This document shows, one piece after another, positions 22,851 through 33,356 of a stretch of DNA of 64,000 nt; the first letter of the stretch is position 1, and every line of letters begins with the position of its first letter. The notes beneath the pieces were generated by a model, which saw only the letters and a program-made list of their open reading frames with translations, was not told the origin of the DNA and did not search any database. Made by a program: the position numbers and the translations under genes. Source of the DNA: Corallium rubrum (lineage: Eukaryota > Cnidaria > Anthozoa > Scleralcyonacea > Coralliidae); NCBI GenBank assembly GCA_964035015.1, contig CAXIUP010000141.1:664787-728786 (forward strand), read 5' to 3'.

Positions 22851-25800
22851 AAATAAATAATAAATAAATAAATAAATAAATAAATAATAATAACAATGAT
22901 TTAAGGGAAATGTCTCATTAAATGAATTGTTTAACTTGAGGAATGTATTGCAACAATATTTTACAGAACGCTTCTATATTGCCACGACAGTTAGTAAAGA
23001 TGTTTAATTAAGAAAATTAATTAATTGGCATAATCCATTTTATAAATCCTAATATGTGTATACCAACATCTAAAATTTTTTGAAGCAATATTTTAGTCAA
23101 ATTGCACACACAATTTTTTTTTCACTCTTTCATGCATGGCTCTCCAAGACTTCTCTTCTTGACGAGTAAAATCGTCTGGCGTTAGAGTAAAAAGATAAAG
23201 TTGTTCGACAACAACGATGCTCATGAAAGGGTTAGTTTGATTCATGTGTTGTAATTAGTGATGCTTGCAATTTTCACATTAGAATCAACAGTTATTAAAA
23301 GATAACAAATTCTCATTTTTGTTGTACATTGTTTTTTGGTATACATTATTTATAGTAAAACTAAACTAAATGATCAATACTTATAATTTAGGGGCGAAGA
23401 AGACATGAACTGTAAACTGTCCCACACACTAGCCAAACAAAAAAAGACTCGCTCTTCTCCGAGCTTAGCTCCCTAAAGTGTCATGGCGAGAAATAATGGT
23501 CACGCATGCGCGTAATGCATGCCCACTTACAAAAATTTTGACTAGAAAAGTTCTGCAAGATTAATAGGACTTACATAGAGGATGAGTGAAACAATCGTCG
23601 TTAGCAGTGTCAATTTTTAAATTATTTCAAATGTTTCCATCTGAATCGTATAGTGCAACACATCTGCGATAAAAATATCATGAGCGATATGCCACAGATA
23701 TTAAATCCGTTGCGGTTTTTGATATACTATTTTGAGCACAAGTCTAACGTAAGCCAATATGGCGAATACGCAAATTGTACCAACCTTGCTGCTCACGTTA
23801 TCGAAAATCAAACAGAGGTATACTATTTCCGTACAAGTTTCGATCTGATTCGGCTACTATAAAGATCCGTCTTTTCGATGATATTCTTCATTTCTAGCCT
23901 GTATTTGTCGTTGTTGCGGTTTTTAATCTCAAAGCTTCAGTATTTTCTGATCATCGAATGAAGATTTCATCCAACATTGCATAAATTAGTTGTTCTCTTT
24001 TCTTCTGAACCGCGGAACTGTGACGACCGCACGACATCCATTTCTCGCCATGCTATGAAATGAAAATTAAGTCCTTCTAAATTGAAAGAACACTTAAGTA
24101 TAGGGTTAGTTAACGAACCCGAGGTAACTACGTCAGTAAATAGCTTACGTAGTTACCGAGGTTGAAGCACTGATCTCTGTATACAACTGGATGGGCCATT
24201 GGTCGGGATTTTGCGTGCCAGTTGTATGATGACGTGACCACTACCCAAGATGGCTGCCCCTGAAGTTCATAGCTTTCGTAGACTGAAAACAGACAAAAAG
24301 AGTTTTTTTAAGAAAATTTAAACGAAAGTAATGACACAAGAAGTACTCAATAAGGTTTAAGACGCTAATTTCTTGTATTTGTTTCTATAACTGAGCTGTA
24401 AAACCTTTACATTTCGTTGTTTTTCTTCAGTGCCGACAACGAAGAAAGTTCACGATAATATAAACTGAAAAACAGACTAAAATCTATGAAGAATTCAATT
24501 CCAAGTCTTAAATTGTACCTTTTATAGTAATCTTAATGCCTTAACAATATCTCGTGTTGTGTACTTGCCATCTTTTGACTGTATTTGTTGTTAAACAATG
24601 AAAACTAAACGAACCGGCATCTGTTGTTTGCTTTACGGTTTTTCCGACTCCCCCGGCACAGAGTAGCCTACTTAATATTCCTCCCCCTGGGTAATATGTT
24701 CCACTACGTAAGATGGCGGCAACTGCCACAAAATGTTTGACTGCTGGCCATAGGGAACGGCCCATCCAGCTGTATATAGAGATCAGTGGGTTGAAGTAGT
24801 TCACGATCACAGAGGTTGCCTAAGAAAACTGAGATACTGAGTTCGTTATCACAGAGGTTGTCGAAAAACAATATAAACGATGATAGATCCTTTATCACAT
24901 TCGTGACCATTGATTAACCCTTATCTCCCAACCACGCATAAATCAAGTTAATTGAACCGGGCTAATATATATTAACTTGGCAATTAACTAGATTTATGTG
25001 TGGTTGGGAGTAATTATCAGTGGCGTAGCCACTGATAATTACTCCCAAGTCATGTGGGCATTACTCCTAAGTCATGTGGGCACAACATGGGCACAGATGT
25101 TATTACAGTGATTTACAGTCACAGGGCCGTAGCCACCAATTTTGAAGTACAGTATGTCCGGTTGGTAGTGGCAGTTCAGAGCGCCAAACATGCGGGAAAC
25201 CTCTGGGGTGTGAACATGCTCCCCCAGGAAATTTTTGATTTTTTACGCCACGGAAATGCTATTTCCTGCATTTTGATGGCAATTTTAACAACAAAAAAGA
25301 TAAAATAAAAACCAGAGAAAATCATGATTTTATAGTCAGTATTTCCTTACCGTGTATACAAAACAACTAACTCTAGCAATAATATTCACGCGAAAACTAG
25401 AAAAACAATTTTCAAAAACTTATACATAATCTTCCTAGTGGCTATACTTTATACTTAAATTACTTTCCCTATATAATGAGAGCTAGATCTGTCTGCAATA
25501 TTTCGCCCGGGCACATGCAGGTTTCACCCGGGCACAGGCAAAGTAGGCCCGGGTGTAGCTACGCCACTGGTAATTATTATAAATAAACAACCGCGGTACA
25601 TCAAAGAAAACCGAGGTGATCATGAACTAAAATGACAGTGACATCTTTTGGGGTCTTTTTAACATACAAGCCTTTTCCTTTTTGCCTTTCCCCCCTCCCC
25701 CAGAAAAAGGCCCTTTTTCCTGAAGTAAAAATATAAAAAGGAAATTTTAGAGACAACCAGCTTTGCTCAACTTTCACGTAATTCACACGTATCCAACTCT

Positions 25801-27965
25801 ATTTGATAAGATGTACAGTATGCGATGACAAAAAATCGTTTTGTAGTTCCTCGCAACATTTTCCATATTAAAAGTCAAAAGTCAAGATAGAATAATAATA
25901 TTGTTCAGCAGTCCGATTAAACTTGTGAAATACATGCTTTCATAAATAGAACTGTCCCAACCCAGCAGTGACATTACGTTTAGTGTTTTGATCCAAACCA
26001 GACCTGTCTAATTGTTTTAGTATCAAGCATAAACAACTTTTCTTTAACGTAAAGAAGTCTTATCAAACATTGTTCCAAATTTTCAGATAGTTTTACCTTT
26101 TTGTTTGCAGAAGTCTCTCCATACAAAATGTAGAGCTGCAGTTCGATGGCATATGCAATACGGTAAACAATTGCTCACAAAAAACGAGATCGTAATGACT
26201 TAGCTTCAAATTTGGTGTAGCTGTACACCATAGGCATAAGCGAATTCATTTTCTTATTCGAAAATGTCAAACTGAACGATTTTCCATTACTTTCGGGCCA
26301 ATGTTTTCTTCACTCGTACAAAAATTTTACGAGACGATAAATGCAGTATTTGCTCCGGGCTCTGATTGGGTGATAATTGATGCGCCCACAGTAATACTGG
26401 TAAAACTAAGCAAGGCAAAGTTACAACCACAGAATAGAGACCTATATTCTGTGGTTTTATTGCTCGTTCTCAAGATTATTATCCATCTTTATCTTAATCA
26501 ATAGCGAATCTTTTTGATGATCTATCTTTACAAATGTTTGGGTTGTTCATGATGAAATTTCCGAGTGCACTAGGATGTCATGTAATGTTCCATGCAATCA
26601 GCTAGCCGCTTCGGTGACTTGATCGCTCTGACTTAAACACTGAATTCAATGCTCATAATTTCGCTGTGATCAAATTAATCATGAGTAGCCTTTGGGGAGT
26701 ATTCAGTAGTTCATTTGAGCAATATAGTTTCTGAGAAGAAACGTCTGAAAAAGCTATGTTATCAAGGCCCGTTTCGGACAAATCATTCGCCACCGGCCAA
26801 GCACTCTACTTATAATACTTATAAAGAAAGTGTGTTTATTTGTATAAAAAGTGTGTGGTTATCTGCACATGATTATGCCGCAGTTTATCCACTTATGTTC
26901 TCAAAATATTACGAAAATTCAATTATATTTCTATCAAGCAATGAGAGAATGTTTTAATATTCAGTACAAGCGCGTATCATGGGTGTGTTTCGGAGCAGCC
27001 AATCAGAGCCCGGAGCAAATACTGCATTTACCGTCTCGTAAAATTTTAGCGGACGCCATGTTTGGTTTTTAACCAGGTTTAACCAGGTTTATTTTTTAAC
27101 CAGTTACCAGGTTTTTCTTGCGGTGTGAATATGTCGTGGCTTCTGATTCGTCAGAATAGGAATATTCCAGTTAAAAGAAGGTTTGTCGTTATCCAATGAT
27201 AACTAGTGATCTATCACCGGTGGACCACTAGTAGCTCAGAATGCTGGATTTGTAATAGACCTCTAGTTGGTTGATACTAATGTAAATCAGTTAAACTATT
27301 GGGCGGCTGTGACGTCATTTCCGTCGAAAACTGTAAATTATAAGAACCTGATGACGTCACTACTTCAAAGCGCGCAAAAATTACATTCGGCTTCGGCACT
27401 CGGCAGATAACATTAAGCTCGGTCGGGATAATTCTTGATATCATGCCATGCTTCGCCTCATCCAATAATTGTTTATTCTTGCAGTAGCCAATCAGAGCAT
27501 GTGTTATTTATTTTATAAACACATTTTATCAAAAGTAATTGCAAAACTGGGACCAGTAAAACACTAATTCATCATAAACAGTAGTCATTACAAAATTATA
27601 TATAATTCAATATAATTATAGTGCAATAAAAACCACAAACTTACCTTGAATAATAACAAGAAATTCTTCGTTTCGTCTACTTGAAAGATCATCAGCATCT
27701 GCTTCAACTTCATATGTTCCATTATCATTCAGCGTGGTGTTCACTAAAACCAAACTAGCGTTTCCTTTAATAGAAGCTCTGACATCAAATTGCTTTTCAG
27801 CACCAGGATTACGTTTTCTACATAACCTTACAATGGAGTCTCTAAGCCACAACACTTCAACAACTTCACTTCCATCATAATCATATGTTACGTTCAGTGT
27901 TAAGGACATTCCTTTCTCTACGTATGTTGGACTGATTGAACCTGGCTTTAGAGTCAGAGATACAG
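13746..27965 (-). CDS. IgSF transmembrane receptor with tandem ITAM-like tail (5' exon not found)
   Basis: Minus-strand gene assembled from five coding exons: 27645-27965, 21588-21845, 20026-20280, 17304-17642 and 13746-14125. Every junction has AG/GT sites (GTAAGT or close) and all internal exons are phase 1-1, the usual IgSF architecture, so the frame stays open through the whole join. Order: an Ig-like domain without the usual Cys pair, two closely related Ig domains with GSPPP and WLKDN, an I-set-type Ig domain, a Thr/Pro stalk, one TM helix, a basic stop-transfer and a tail with four YxxL motifs. The signal-peptide exon must lie upstream of 27965 and I could not identify it. Role: probably a cell-surface recognition receptor signalling through Tyr phosphorylation. 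That is inferred from architecture; similarity to hydrozoan Alr allorecognition receptors is only general. Confidence 0.75.
14170..14485. repeat. ACACC-type degenerate satellite
   Basis: Degenerate pentanucleotide tract (CACAC/CATCA/AACAC variants) directly upstream of the terminal Ig exon, leading into the AAAAC array. The His/Thr-rich open frames are artefacts. Confidence 0.9.
14500..14920. repeat. (AAAAC)n array
   Basis: Long pentanucleotide array with two interruptions (about 14619-14632 and 14815-14838) and an AAAGC variant block at 14765-14790. Intronic to the Ig gene. Confidence 0.95.
15140..15200 (+). ncRNA. hammerhead-like ribozyme motif in Ig-gene intron
   Basis: CTGATGA (15158-15164), stem II GGTTTG/CAGGTC around loop AGTCAA, then GAAA (15184-15187). 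Next come AGAT and C, giving the expected NUH position AUC at 15191. Stem III would be only two pairs with a G-A mismatch, and stem I is weak. Similar to the motifs at 46191-46223 and 46483-46512. Activity is doubtful for this copy. Confidence 0.45.
15238..17247. mobile_element. hAT element, about 2.0 kb
   Basis: Both ends carry the hAT-type inverted repeat: CAGGGGCGGATTTA at the left and CAGGGGCGGATCTA on the minus strand at the right. Only a 5-bp direct repeat, TTCAT, flanks it, so the usual 8-bp duplication has decayed. Near the right end is a G-run next to GCATGCCCCCGGACCCCC. The left third is GC-richer with ATTGG/CCAAT boxes. No full transposase is seen. The element sits in an Ig-gene intron. 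Confidence 0.7.
15767..15982 (+). pseudogene. exon-like open frame inside the hAT element
   Basis: 72 codons from an ATG to a GTAAGC donor at 15983, phase 0, with a single in-frame TGA at 15818-15820. The peptide after the stop includes KIEACAILSDRKLHAKF and SLYKDGKKTQHMKADKL. Several inverted CCAAT boxes lie about 100-200 bases upstream. It may be the first exon of the element's lost gene. Product not recognised. Confidence 0.35.
17304..17642 (-). CDS. Ig gene exon: I-set Ig domain 4 plus stalk
   Basis: 113 codons, phase 1-1. Contains GDNVKLTCIATDGYPKP and HIGTYTCFASNTAGSKEKS, a standard I-set signature, then a stalk with two copies of TPAPSTTP that may be O-glycosylated. The core Trp position reads Tyr/Ile (YRIMFKG). 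Donor is G|GTAAAG. Confidence 0.8.
17724..19297. repeat. 35-bp minisatellite, about 45 units
   Basis: Head-to-tail units built on CTTCCACAAACACTTCGCG plus CAATATATCAAAAAA. After about 18720 units with CGTGCAAAATATC (33 bp) and CGTGCACAATATATC appear and dominate the 3' end. No unit carries a plus-strand stop in any frame, so a 574-codon open frame results. The array is intronic to the Ig gene and antisense to it. Confidence 0.95.
19300..19400. repeat. hairpin closing the minisatellite
   Basis: CTTTAGTTTTTCTACTG faces CAGTAGAAAAACTAAAG around a short loop, and the flanks still resemble the 35-bp unit (CCACAGAAGATTTTTGATATATT). It may be the inverted origin or edge of the array. Confidence 0.6.
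19401..20020. other. Ig-gene intron, no feature seen
   Basis: Unremarkable intronic DNA apart from a short GACGTTGGCATTGGCGTC-type run at 19780-19830. Confidence 0.5.
20026..20280 (-). CDS. Ig gene exon: Ig domain 3
   Basis: 85 codons, phase 1-1, with acceptor TTTGTTTCAG and donor T|GTAAGT. Contains GKDFSCKCSG, GSPPPSVMWLKDN and LNNGTYVCRVQSG. It is clearly a paralogue of the upstream domain, so these two exons look like an internal duplication. Both have an extra Cys two residues after the B-strand Cys. Confidence 0.8.
20351..20712. repeat. (AGGCG)n followed by (AAAAC)n
   Basis: AGGCG pentamers at 20352-20421, a short AAAGG bridge, then AAAAC pentamers to 20712, broken by an A-run near 20545 and a purine block near 20655. 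Intronic to the Ig gene. Confidence 0.95.
20850..21570 (+). mobile_element. three tandem tRNA-derived SINE units in Ig-gene intron
   Basis: Three tRNA-like heads at about 20875-20935, 21143-21212 and 21388-21452, each with ACTAGTAA and a GGGTTCAAATCCC-type T-arm. The first lacks most of the D-arm and the third has a D-arm deletion. Each is followed by the same body (CACTCGGAGTAACACC... TCGCTGTCCCACAATAATTATT... ATTGAAGAAACTAGATTTC), with a period near 260. Same family as 12365-12770. Probably pseudogenised. Confidence 0.65.
21588..21845 (-). CDS. Ig gene exon: Ig domain 2
   Basis: 86 codons, phase 1-1, with acceptor CTTTTTTTTTAG and donor G|GTAAGT. Contains GENVSCICYG, GGSPPPTAYWLKDN and KKDTGTYTCRVKSG, that is the B-strand Cys, core Trp and DxGxYxC of an Ig domain. 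The hydrophobic run before the acceptor in the same frame is intron, not a signal peptide. Confidence 0.8.
21860..22340. other. Ig-gene intron with one hairpin
   Basis: No coding signal. A hairpin at 22255-22320 pairs GCGAGATGACCC with GGGCTAGATTTCATCTCGC. Confidence 0.5.
22345..22625. repeat. (ACATT)n/(ACGTT)n array
   Basis: Pentanucleotide array alternating blocks of ACATT and ACGTT. The CpG-containing blocks lie inside CpG-free blocks. Confidence 0.95.
22640..22895. repeat. (AAAT)n array
   Basis: Tetranucleotide AAAT array with ATATAAAT interruptions. Confidence 0.95.
22900..24130. other. Ig-gene intron, possible degenerate inverted-repeat element
   Basis: No gene recognised; the open frame 23653-23862 has no domain. 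CATGGCGAGAAATAATGGTC near 23482 is weakly mirrored by CCATTTCTCGCCATG near 24040, which may mark an old MITE. Confidence 0.4.
24150..24812. mobile_element. MITE with CACTGATCTCT ends
   Basis: TTGAAGCACTGATCTCTGTA with an ACTGGATGGGCC continuation on the left is mirrored by GGCCCATCCAGCTG...AGAGATCAGTG on the right. No coding content. Confidence 0.65.
24914..25012. mobile_element. short palindromic MITE (CTCCCAACCACG ends)
   Basis: CTCCCAACCACGCATAAATC faces GATTTATGTGTGGTTGGGAG. It abuts the next hAT MITE. Confidence 0.6.
25018..25569. mobile_element. hAT MITE with intact 8-bp target duplication
   Basis: Ends read CAGTGGCGTAGCCA and, on the minus strand, CAGTGGCGTAGCTA. The 8-bp direct repeat GTAATTAT flanks it exactly (25010-25017 and 25570-25577), diagnostic of a hAT-type insertion. 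Repeated CCCGGGCAC boxes lie near the right end. No transposase. Confidence 0.85.
26310..27058. mobile_element. inverted-repeat element in Ig-gene intron
   Basis: AAATTTTACGAGACGATAAATGCAGTATTTGC with GGGCTCTGATTGG at 26323-26370 is mirrored at 27001-27050. The arms are about 55 bases and may extend further. Each contains a CCAATCAGAGC box. Confidence 0.6.
27645..27965 (-). CDS. Ig gene exon: N-terminal Ig-like domain lacking canonical Cys
   Basis: 107 codons, phase 1-1. The acceptor is TTGTTACAG and the donor G|GTAAGT. The domain has the beta-strand pattern SLTLKPGS, VLWLRDS and the DNGTYEVEAD motif. In the latter the usual Tyr-x-Cys is Tyr-Glu-Val, and no Cys sits at the B-strand position. 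It is probably a V-like fold without the standard disulfide. Several NxT/NxS sites are present. Confidence 0.7.
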
Positions 27966-27999
27966 CTGTAACAAGACAAAATAAGGGACATTACCCGAT

Positions 28000-28300
28000 A
28001 CTTATAATGAATGGGCATTCATGAACATGCTTTACTCGGCGTTCTAATTAATATCGTATATGATATAACCTGATATAAAATCACCGAAAAAATAGTTGGC
28101 ATTTCAAAGGTCGAGATTTGTCGAGGTTGCGGGAACAAACCCTTGCCGTGGTATGATAAAAAATAGTAAATGCATTTACATTTTATTTACACCCAACTAC
28201 CTTTCGTTGAATATATTTTCTACTTATTAGGCGTCTTTCTTAAGGCAATTTCTTGTTTATAGTCATTTGGCACAGTAAGACAATTTCTTCGTTTCAAACA
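28000..28300. other. no feature seen upstream of first Ig exon
   Basis: The signal-peptide exon of the Ig gene is expected somewhere beyond this point on the minus strand, but no convincing candidate ends in a phase-1 donor here. Confidence 0.4.
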
Positions 28301-28304
28301 CTTT

Positions 28305-28510
28305 TTAACACTTTGAGACCTGGACCTCTCCCCGTGCTGAATAAAATCTTCTGGGGTTAGCCAGAATAAAATACTAAAGACTCGTCTTCAGGCTTCGAAG
28401 TCTTACAGAGATAGGTTTTAACACTTTGAGTGGACCTCTCCGTGCTGAATAAAATCGTCTGGCGTTAGCCAGAATAAAACTTAAAGATCCGTCGTCAGGC
28501 TTCAAAGTGT
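28305..28510. repeat. two tandem ~110-bp units with GTCTGGCGTTAG motif
   Basis: Two copies of a unit running from TTTAACACTTTGAG through GTGCTGAATAAAATC and a (T/G)CTGG(G/C)GTTAGCCAGAATAAAA motif to a cytosine-rich end. Related motifs occur at 23165-23190 and 55690-55725. Confidence 0.7.
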
Positions 28511-28645
28511 TAAGACACCGTTTACACGGTACCGATCGAATTCGTAACCGGTCTCGAAGTAGTACGGTTCCGCCTTTTACACGGCGACATAGAACGAATT
28601 CGAGACCGGTCTCGAATTCGGCCGGTACCGTGTGAACATAGCCTT
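28511..28645. mobile_element. short MITE with ACACGGTACC ends
   Basis: AGACACCGTTTACACGGTACC on the left and the minus-strand GGCTATGTTCACACGGTACC on the right enclose a core with two GAATTCG...GACCGGTCTCGAA palindromes. Confidence 0.6.
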
Positions 28646-28929
28646 AGTGCTACCGAACTTGTTGCTTGCGTTCTTACTAAATCCAACGCGTCTCAGCATC
28701 ACGGGTTGGGCAGAAAAGGATGAAAGAACCGTTCTTGTCGTAAGCTCGTAGTATAGCGTAGCCAATATTTGAAGTACGTTCTCATACGTCGCCGACGTCG
28801 CATAGCCCTCATCGCCAATCATCGGTGACATATGAGAACTAGGCTTTAAGGTCTTCGTTAAGGTTTGCAGGGTCATTTCTGTAAAGCGCTCGCAATTCAT
28901 CAGAATTTATGCCACAAAAATGAAATAGA

Positions 28930-29460
28930 TATCGTTAGAAAGCTATGAATTTGTAGAATACAATGGTGTTTTTGGTTTCGCGATAAACACAAACCGTTAA
29001 TAGTTGTGAATTTTTTAATTAAAACCAGAGGGCCTCACTCCAGGCGACTTAAGACAAAGCGTTTCATTTTGTTCCAAAAAAATTTTCGCAGTTCGATTCC
29101 GAGATAAAAGTCCAGCAAAAGGTTGTCAGCGGTTTTTTTATTTATTGCCTGGTTTGGAATTTATGACTTATTTTGTCGGAATGTTGGTCGGAAAACAGCA
29201 TTTTTAACTTTGGTCGTCAATAAAATCGGCAAAACTCGACATATCAAAACACGCTGACACATTTTTGCTGGAAATTTATCTCAGAACCAAAGCACAGGAA
29301 AAATATTTTGAACAAAATAAAATGCTTTGTTCTTAAGTCGCCCCAAGTGAGGCCCTCTGGTTTTAATTCAAAAATTCACAACTATTAACAGTTTGTGTTT
29401 ATCGCAAAACCAAAGACACCACTGTATTCTGCAAATTCATAGCTTTCTAAAAATTTCTAA
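28930..29460. mobile_element. foldback element (CCAGAGGGCCTCACT arms)
   Basis: Long arms of about 200 bases: ACCAGAGGGCCTCACTCCAG near 29022 is mirrored by AAGTGAGGCCCTCTGGT near 29345, and the outer parts pair to the ends. No coding content. Confidence 0.7.
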
Positions 29461-30487
29461 CAAATCGTTAGGATTATCAAATATTTCAAAGACATTCTGG
29501 GGAATATCCAGATTCTTAGATCTACGGTATTTAATGGTGTGAAGGCAATCAGGCAGAGGTGGTTGGACAAGTACCACGTGAATATCTCGACCAATGAAAT
29601 GGCTTGTTTTCTCATCGTTTGATCGGCTGAAAATTTTGCATTGGACTTAGAATACCGAATATTACGCTATTGTCATTCATTTTTTTTCTTTAAAAAAGCA
29701 GCGATATCGTTTGATATATTGTTGGACTATCCATATCTGCAGGATTTTGCAAGGTAAATGTATTTTTCTACTTTATTTTGATGGTTTATGTAGGTCGTGT
29801 CGCCCTAAGCGAAGACCCAACTTCCGGTTTATCAACAATCTTCAAAGCAAAAAATCTCGAATTCCAACGGTTCGAATTCTCTAATTTTTGCGTAATAAAT
29901 TGAACAAATGTCTAATCTTGGATTCTATCCAGACGACCCCCGGCGACCTCTCAACCGTTTTCGAGATATTCGCCTTTGAACCGACCATGGTATTTCGGCA
30001 TTTGCTAAGATGGCGCCTAATAAATTTAAGAGGGCCTTTCGCCACTAAAGCTTGTTTTTTTCTCAAGAATTTTGGAAGTTTCCTAATATTTCGAGCTTTA
30101 TTCTTTACAGTAAGTGTAGAATGAGTGGTGGACAATTATTAAAGAGTAAAATTTGGTATTTGTCTGTTTTTATGGTCCAAAACGCTTGACCTCGCTGTAT
30201 AAAAACACCATCATTCTGGAAAAAATGTATACATATCAGGCCTACATATATTCTGTAAATATTATTACAGAATGTACTGAACTTTCTTAAAGATCTGCTA
30301 TATATGTATACAGGCCTGATATGTATAGATTTTTTTTTATATTAAATAACATTGTGTTCCATGACAGCATATGATTATTAAAATTGATGTGTGGATAATT
30401 ATTTGTAGTTTATTGTTGTTGGTCATTGTTATTGTGAATAATATATTATAGTTGTAGTATTATTTTTTTTTGCTAATTTGTTATAAT

Positions 30488-30522
<35 letters not shown>

Positions 30523-31790
30523 CGTATTGTTTTTTAGTATACAAATATTTATTATAGGACTTTAGCCAAGTGTGTGTGTGTGGGGGGGGGGGGGGGGGGC
30601 ATGTGCCCTTGTGTCCACCCCTTGATTTGTACACCCATGAAGTGAATACAATAGTTAGGCATTGGCTGTACAGTCAACTTTTAAGACACAAAAAGGTTAA
30701 TAATTCCATCTCACTTCCTATTTTTTACAGGAAGTGAAGAGATACAGTACAGATGTCAGTGTTGGAATAACTTGCCTGGGCACAAGCACCGATCTGAACA
30801 GGATTTTTATGATTATAAATTGATGGATTCTCTTTTGCCAAATAACATTCAAATATGTAGTTTGATGTTTTGCATGTTATCAGTTGTATAATTACATAAC
30901 AATGCATAATTGTGGATATAACTAATAAAATTTTAACAGAGGTATTATCTCTCACGTAGTATACAATTCGAATGCTGTGTCTCAAAGCCTAATTAAATGC
31001 CTGGATATTATTCATCCCTTTGCCTTTGAGTGCTACTGCATGTACATACTGATAGACAGTGAACTCTGTCTAAGACAGACACCCTTGGGCTGGACTTTGT
31101 CTGTCTTATAGTTCATTTTATTGGACTTTGCCTGTCTTATAGTTTGATTACCCATTCACTTTTCTGATGCCCTCTCTAAAGTTGATGTTTTCTTGGCAGG
31201 GGGTGGTGGTGGGGTGGTGGGTGGTGGTGGGGGGGGGGGGGTTGGTGGTGCTTGACTGCAAAAATGTAAGATCAATATTGAGCAACATTTTAATTTTATT
31301 CAAGTTCCTTATTTACATACATATATATTTAGGATACAGGAAATACACTTTATTTGATAAAATATGAATATTTGAACATTTGACCAGTAAAATACCAAGT
31401 GGTCCAAGTTTATCAATAGATTCTGGAGGCAATTCAATAAATTATCTTGATGTTGGATTTTGAATTAACCTTAATACAAAGAAAAATACAAGATAGTTAT
31501 ATTGAATAATAAATTTTAGGCTAGCTTTATTCACAACTTTATAAAATTTGGGATACAAGTAAGCTAAAGTATGAAGGAAGAGGGAAATCATAAACCACTA
31601 AACAACAAATAATGTTGATTTCTCAAATCTCACCCCACGCTTTTCTCCAGTTGTAACGAATCACACGTTGCACCGCACAACCAAATCATCCTTCATTGTA
31701 AATATCTAAATTCATTTCTGATTTGTTCCATTATCTGTAACATAAAATGCGTCGAATCCGAACAGGATTGGGTAGTCCTTGAAAACTATC
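29461..31790. other. no gene; low-complexity and small hairpins
   Basis: Holds a hairpin at 30225-30330 (ATACATATCAGGCCT facing AGGCCTGATATGTAT), a (TTG)n run near 30487-30520, a TG/poly-G run at 30572-30599 and a G-rich tract at 31198-31250 (GGTGGTGGGG-type, could form G-quadruplexes). Open frames have no recognised domains. Confidence 0.5.
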
Positions 31791-32099
31791 TTGAATGCCC
31801 ATCCGCCATTGTCATGAATATACGCCAAATAAAGCACAATCTGATCATATTAATTGTGTATGATCGTCACGGATTGTTCTCGTATTCTCCTGCCCATCAG
31901 ATTTATAAATTGTGGATCAACTGTGACGAGTTTTCAACAGTTTTTGTGCATCTAGTCCACAGGGGAGAGTTCATTCCTCGTCTGCGGTCAGATGCAAATG
32001 AATCGATTTTAGCGTTAGGACCATGATGCTTTGCGTGACTTGTCCAACCTTCTCTGGCAATCAGGTTTATCAAGAGTTTCAAGCATTAACTTTTCTAGT

Positions 32100-32500
32100 A
32101 ATAAAAATCGCTAAATGATCACTTAATCCAATGGGAAGAACCCCTGATTTAAGTCAATCACAGTTCGAGATGAAGGTCGAGTAACAGACTGAATTACTTG
32201 TTTTAGTTGATATTGAGATGTCATAATGTGAAAGGACTTATAAGCTTTCTTATCAAGAAAATTCGTATTAACGTCACCTAAAATAAGAATTTCCTTCTAC
32301 TCTTTATCAATCAGCCCTAGCATATGGTTAAATTTATTCCTCCATTGGGTATTATTACCTGGTTGGTACATAATAGAAACTAGAAATGGTTTAGAGTTGG
32401 GAAATTGAATTTCTAACCACACATATTCTAGCAAGCTGTGATTAACATCAGTAATTTGAATATTTCCATCTTTGTAATTTAAACATGTAGGAATTAACAT
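32100..32500 (-). pseudogene. LINE endonuclease fragment
   Basis: The minus strand reads WLEIQFPNSKPFLVSIMYQP, then across stops ILGDVNTNF and a closing LSDHLA, the EEP endonuclease motifs. It differs in sequence from the LINE at 60-2742. Truncated on both sides; the 5' edge abuts the GATGY array. Confidence 0.65.
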
Positions 32501-32509
32501 GTAGGATTA

Positions 32510-33356
32510 AGTGATGTGATGTATTGTGTTGTGATGTGACGCCAGGCCATGCAACGTGACGCGATGCGAAGTAACGCAATGCAAAGTGACGCAATGTGAA
32601 GTGACGCAATGCGAAGTGACGTGATGTGACGGGAAGTGACGCGATGCGATGTCACGCGATGTGATACGATGTTATACGATGTGACGCGACGCGATGTGAT
32701 GTGATGTGACGCGATGTTATGCGATGCGATGTGACGCAAGGCGAAGTAACGCGATGCGATGTGATGCGCTGCAAAGTGACGCGATAGGATGTGATGATGT
32801 GACGCGATGCGATGTGACGCGAAGCAAATGGGACGTGCGATAGGACACGAAGCGATGTGACGTGTGTGTTGTGTTGTGTTGTGTTGTGATGTAATGCGAT
32901 GCGATGCGATGCGATGCGATGCGATGCGATGCGATGCGATGCGATGCGATGCGATGCGATGCGATGCGATGCGATGCGAAGCGAAGCGATGCGATGCGAT
33001 GCGATGCGATGCGATGCGATGCGATGCGATGCGATGTGATGTGATGTGACATAATGCGATATGATGTGATGTGATGTGATGCGATGCGATGCGATGCGAT
33101 GCGATGCGATGCGATGCGATGTGATGTGACATAATGCGATATGATGTGATGTGATGTGGTGTGGTGTGATGTGATGTGATGTGATGTGATGTGATGTGAT
33201 GTGATGTGATGTGATGTGATGTGATGTGATGTGATGTGATGTGATGTGATGTGATGTGATGTGATGTGATGTGATGTGATGTGATGTGATGTGATGTGAT
33301 GTGATGTGATGTGATGTGATGTGATGCGATGTGATGTGATGTGGTGTAACGTGATG
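32510..33356. repeat. GATGT/GATGC satellite, about 850 bp
   Basis: Pentanucleotide array in which the right part (33140-33345) is nearly pure GATGT, the middle is GATGC and the left is degenerate (GACGC, GAAGT). ITSHH and SHRIA peptides are artefacts. Confidence 0.95.
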
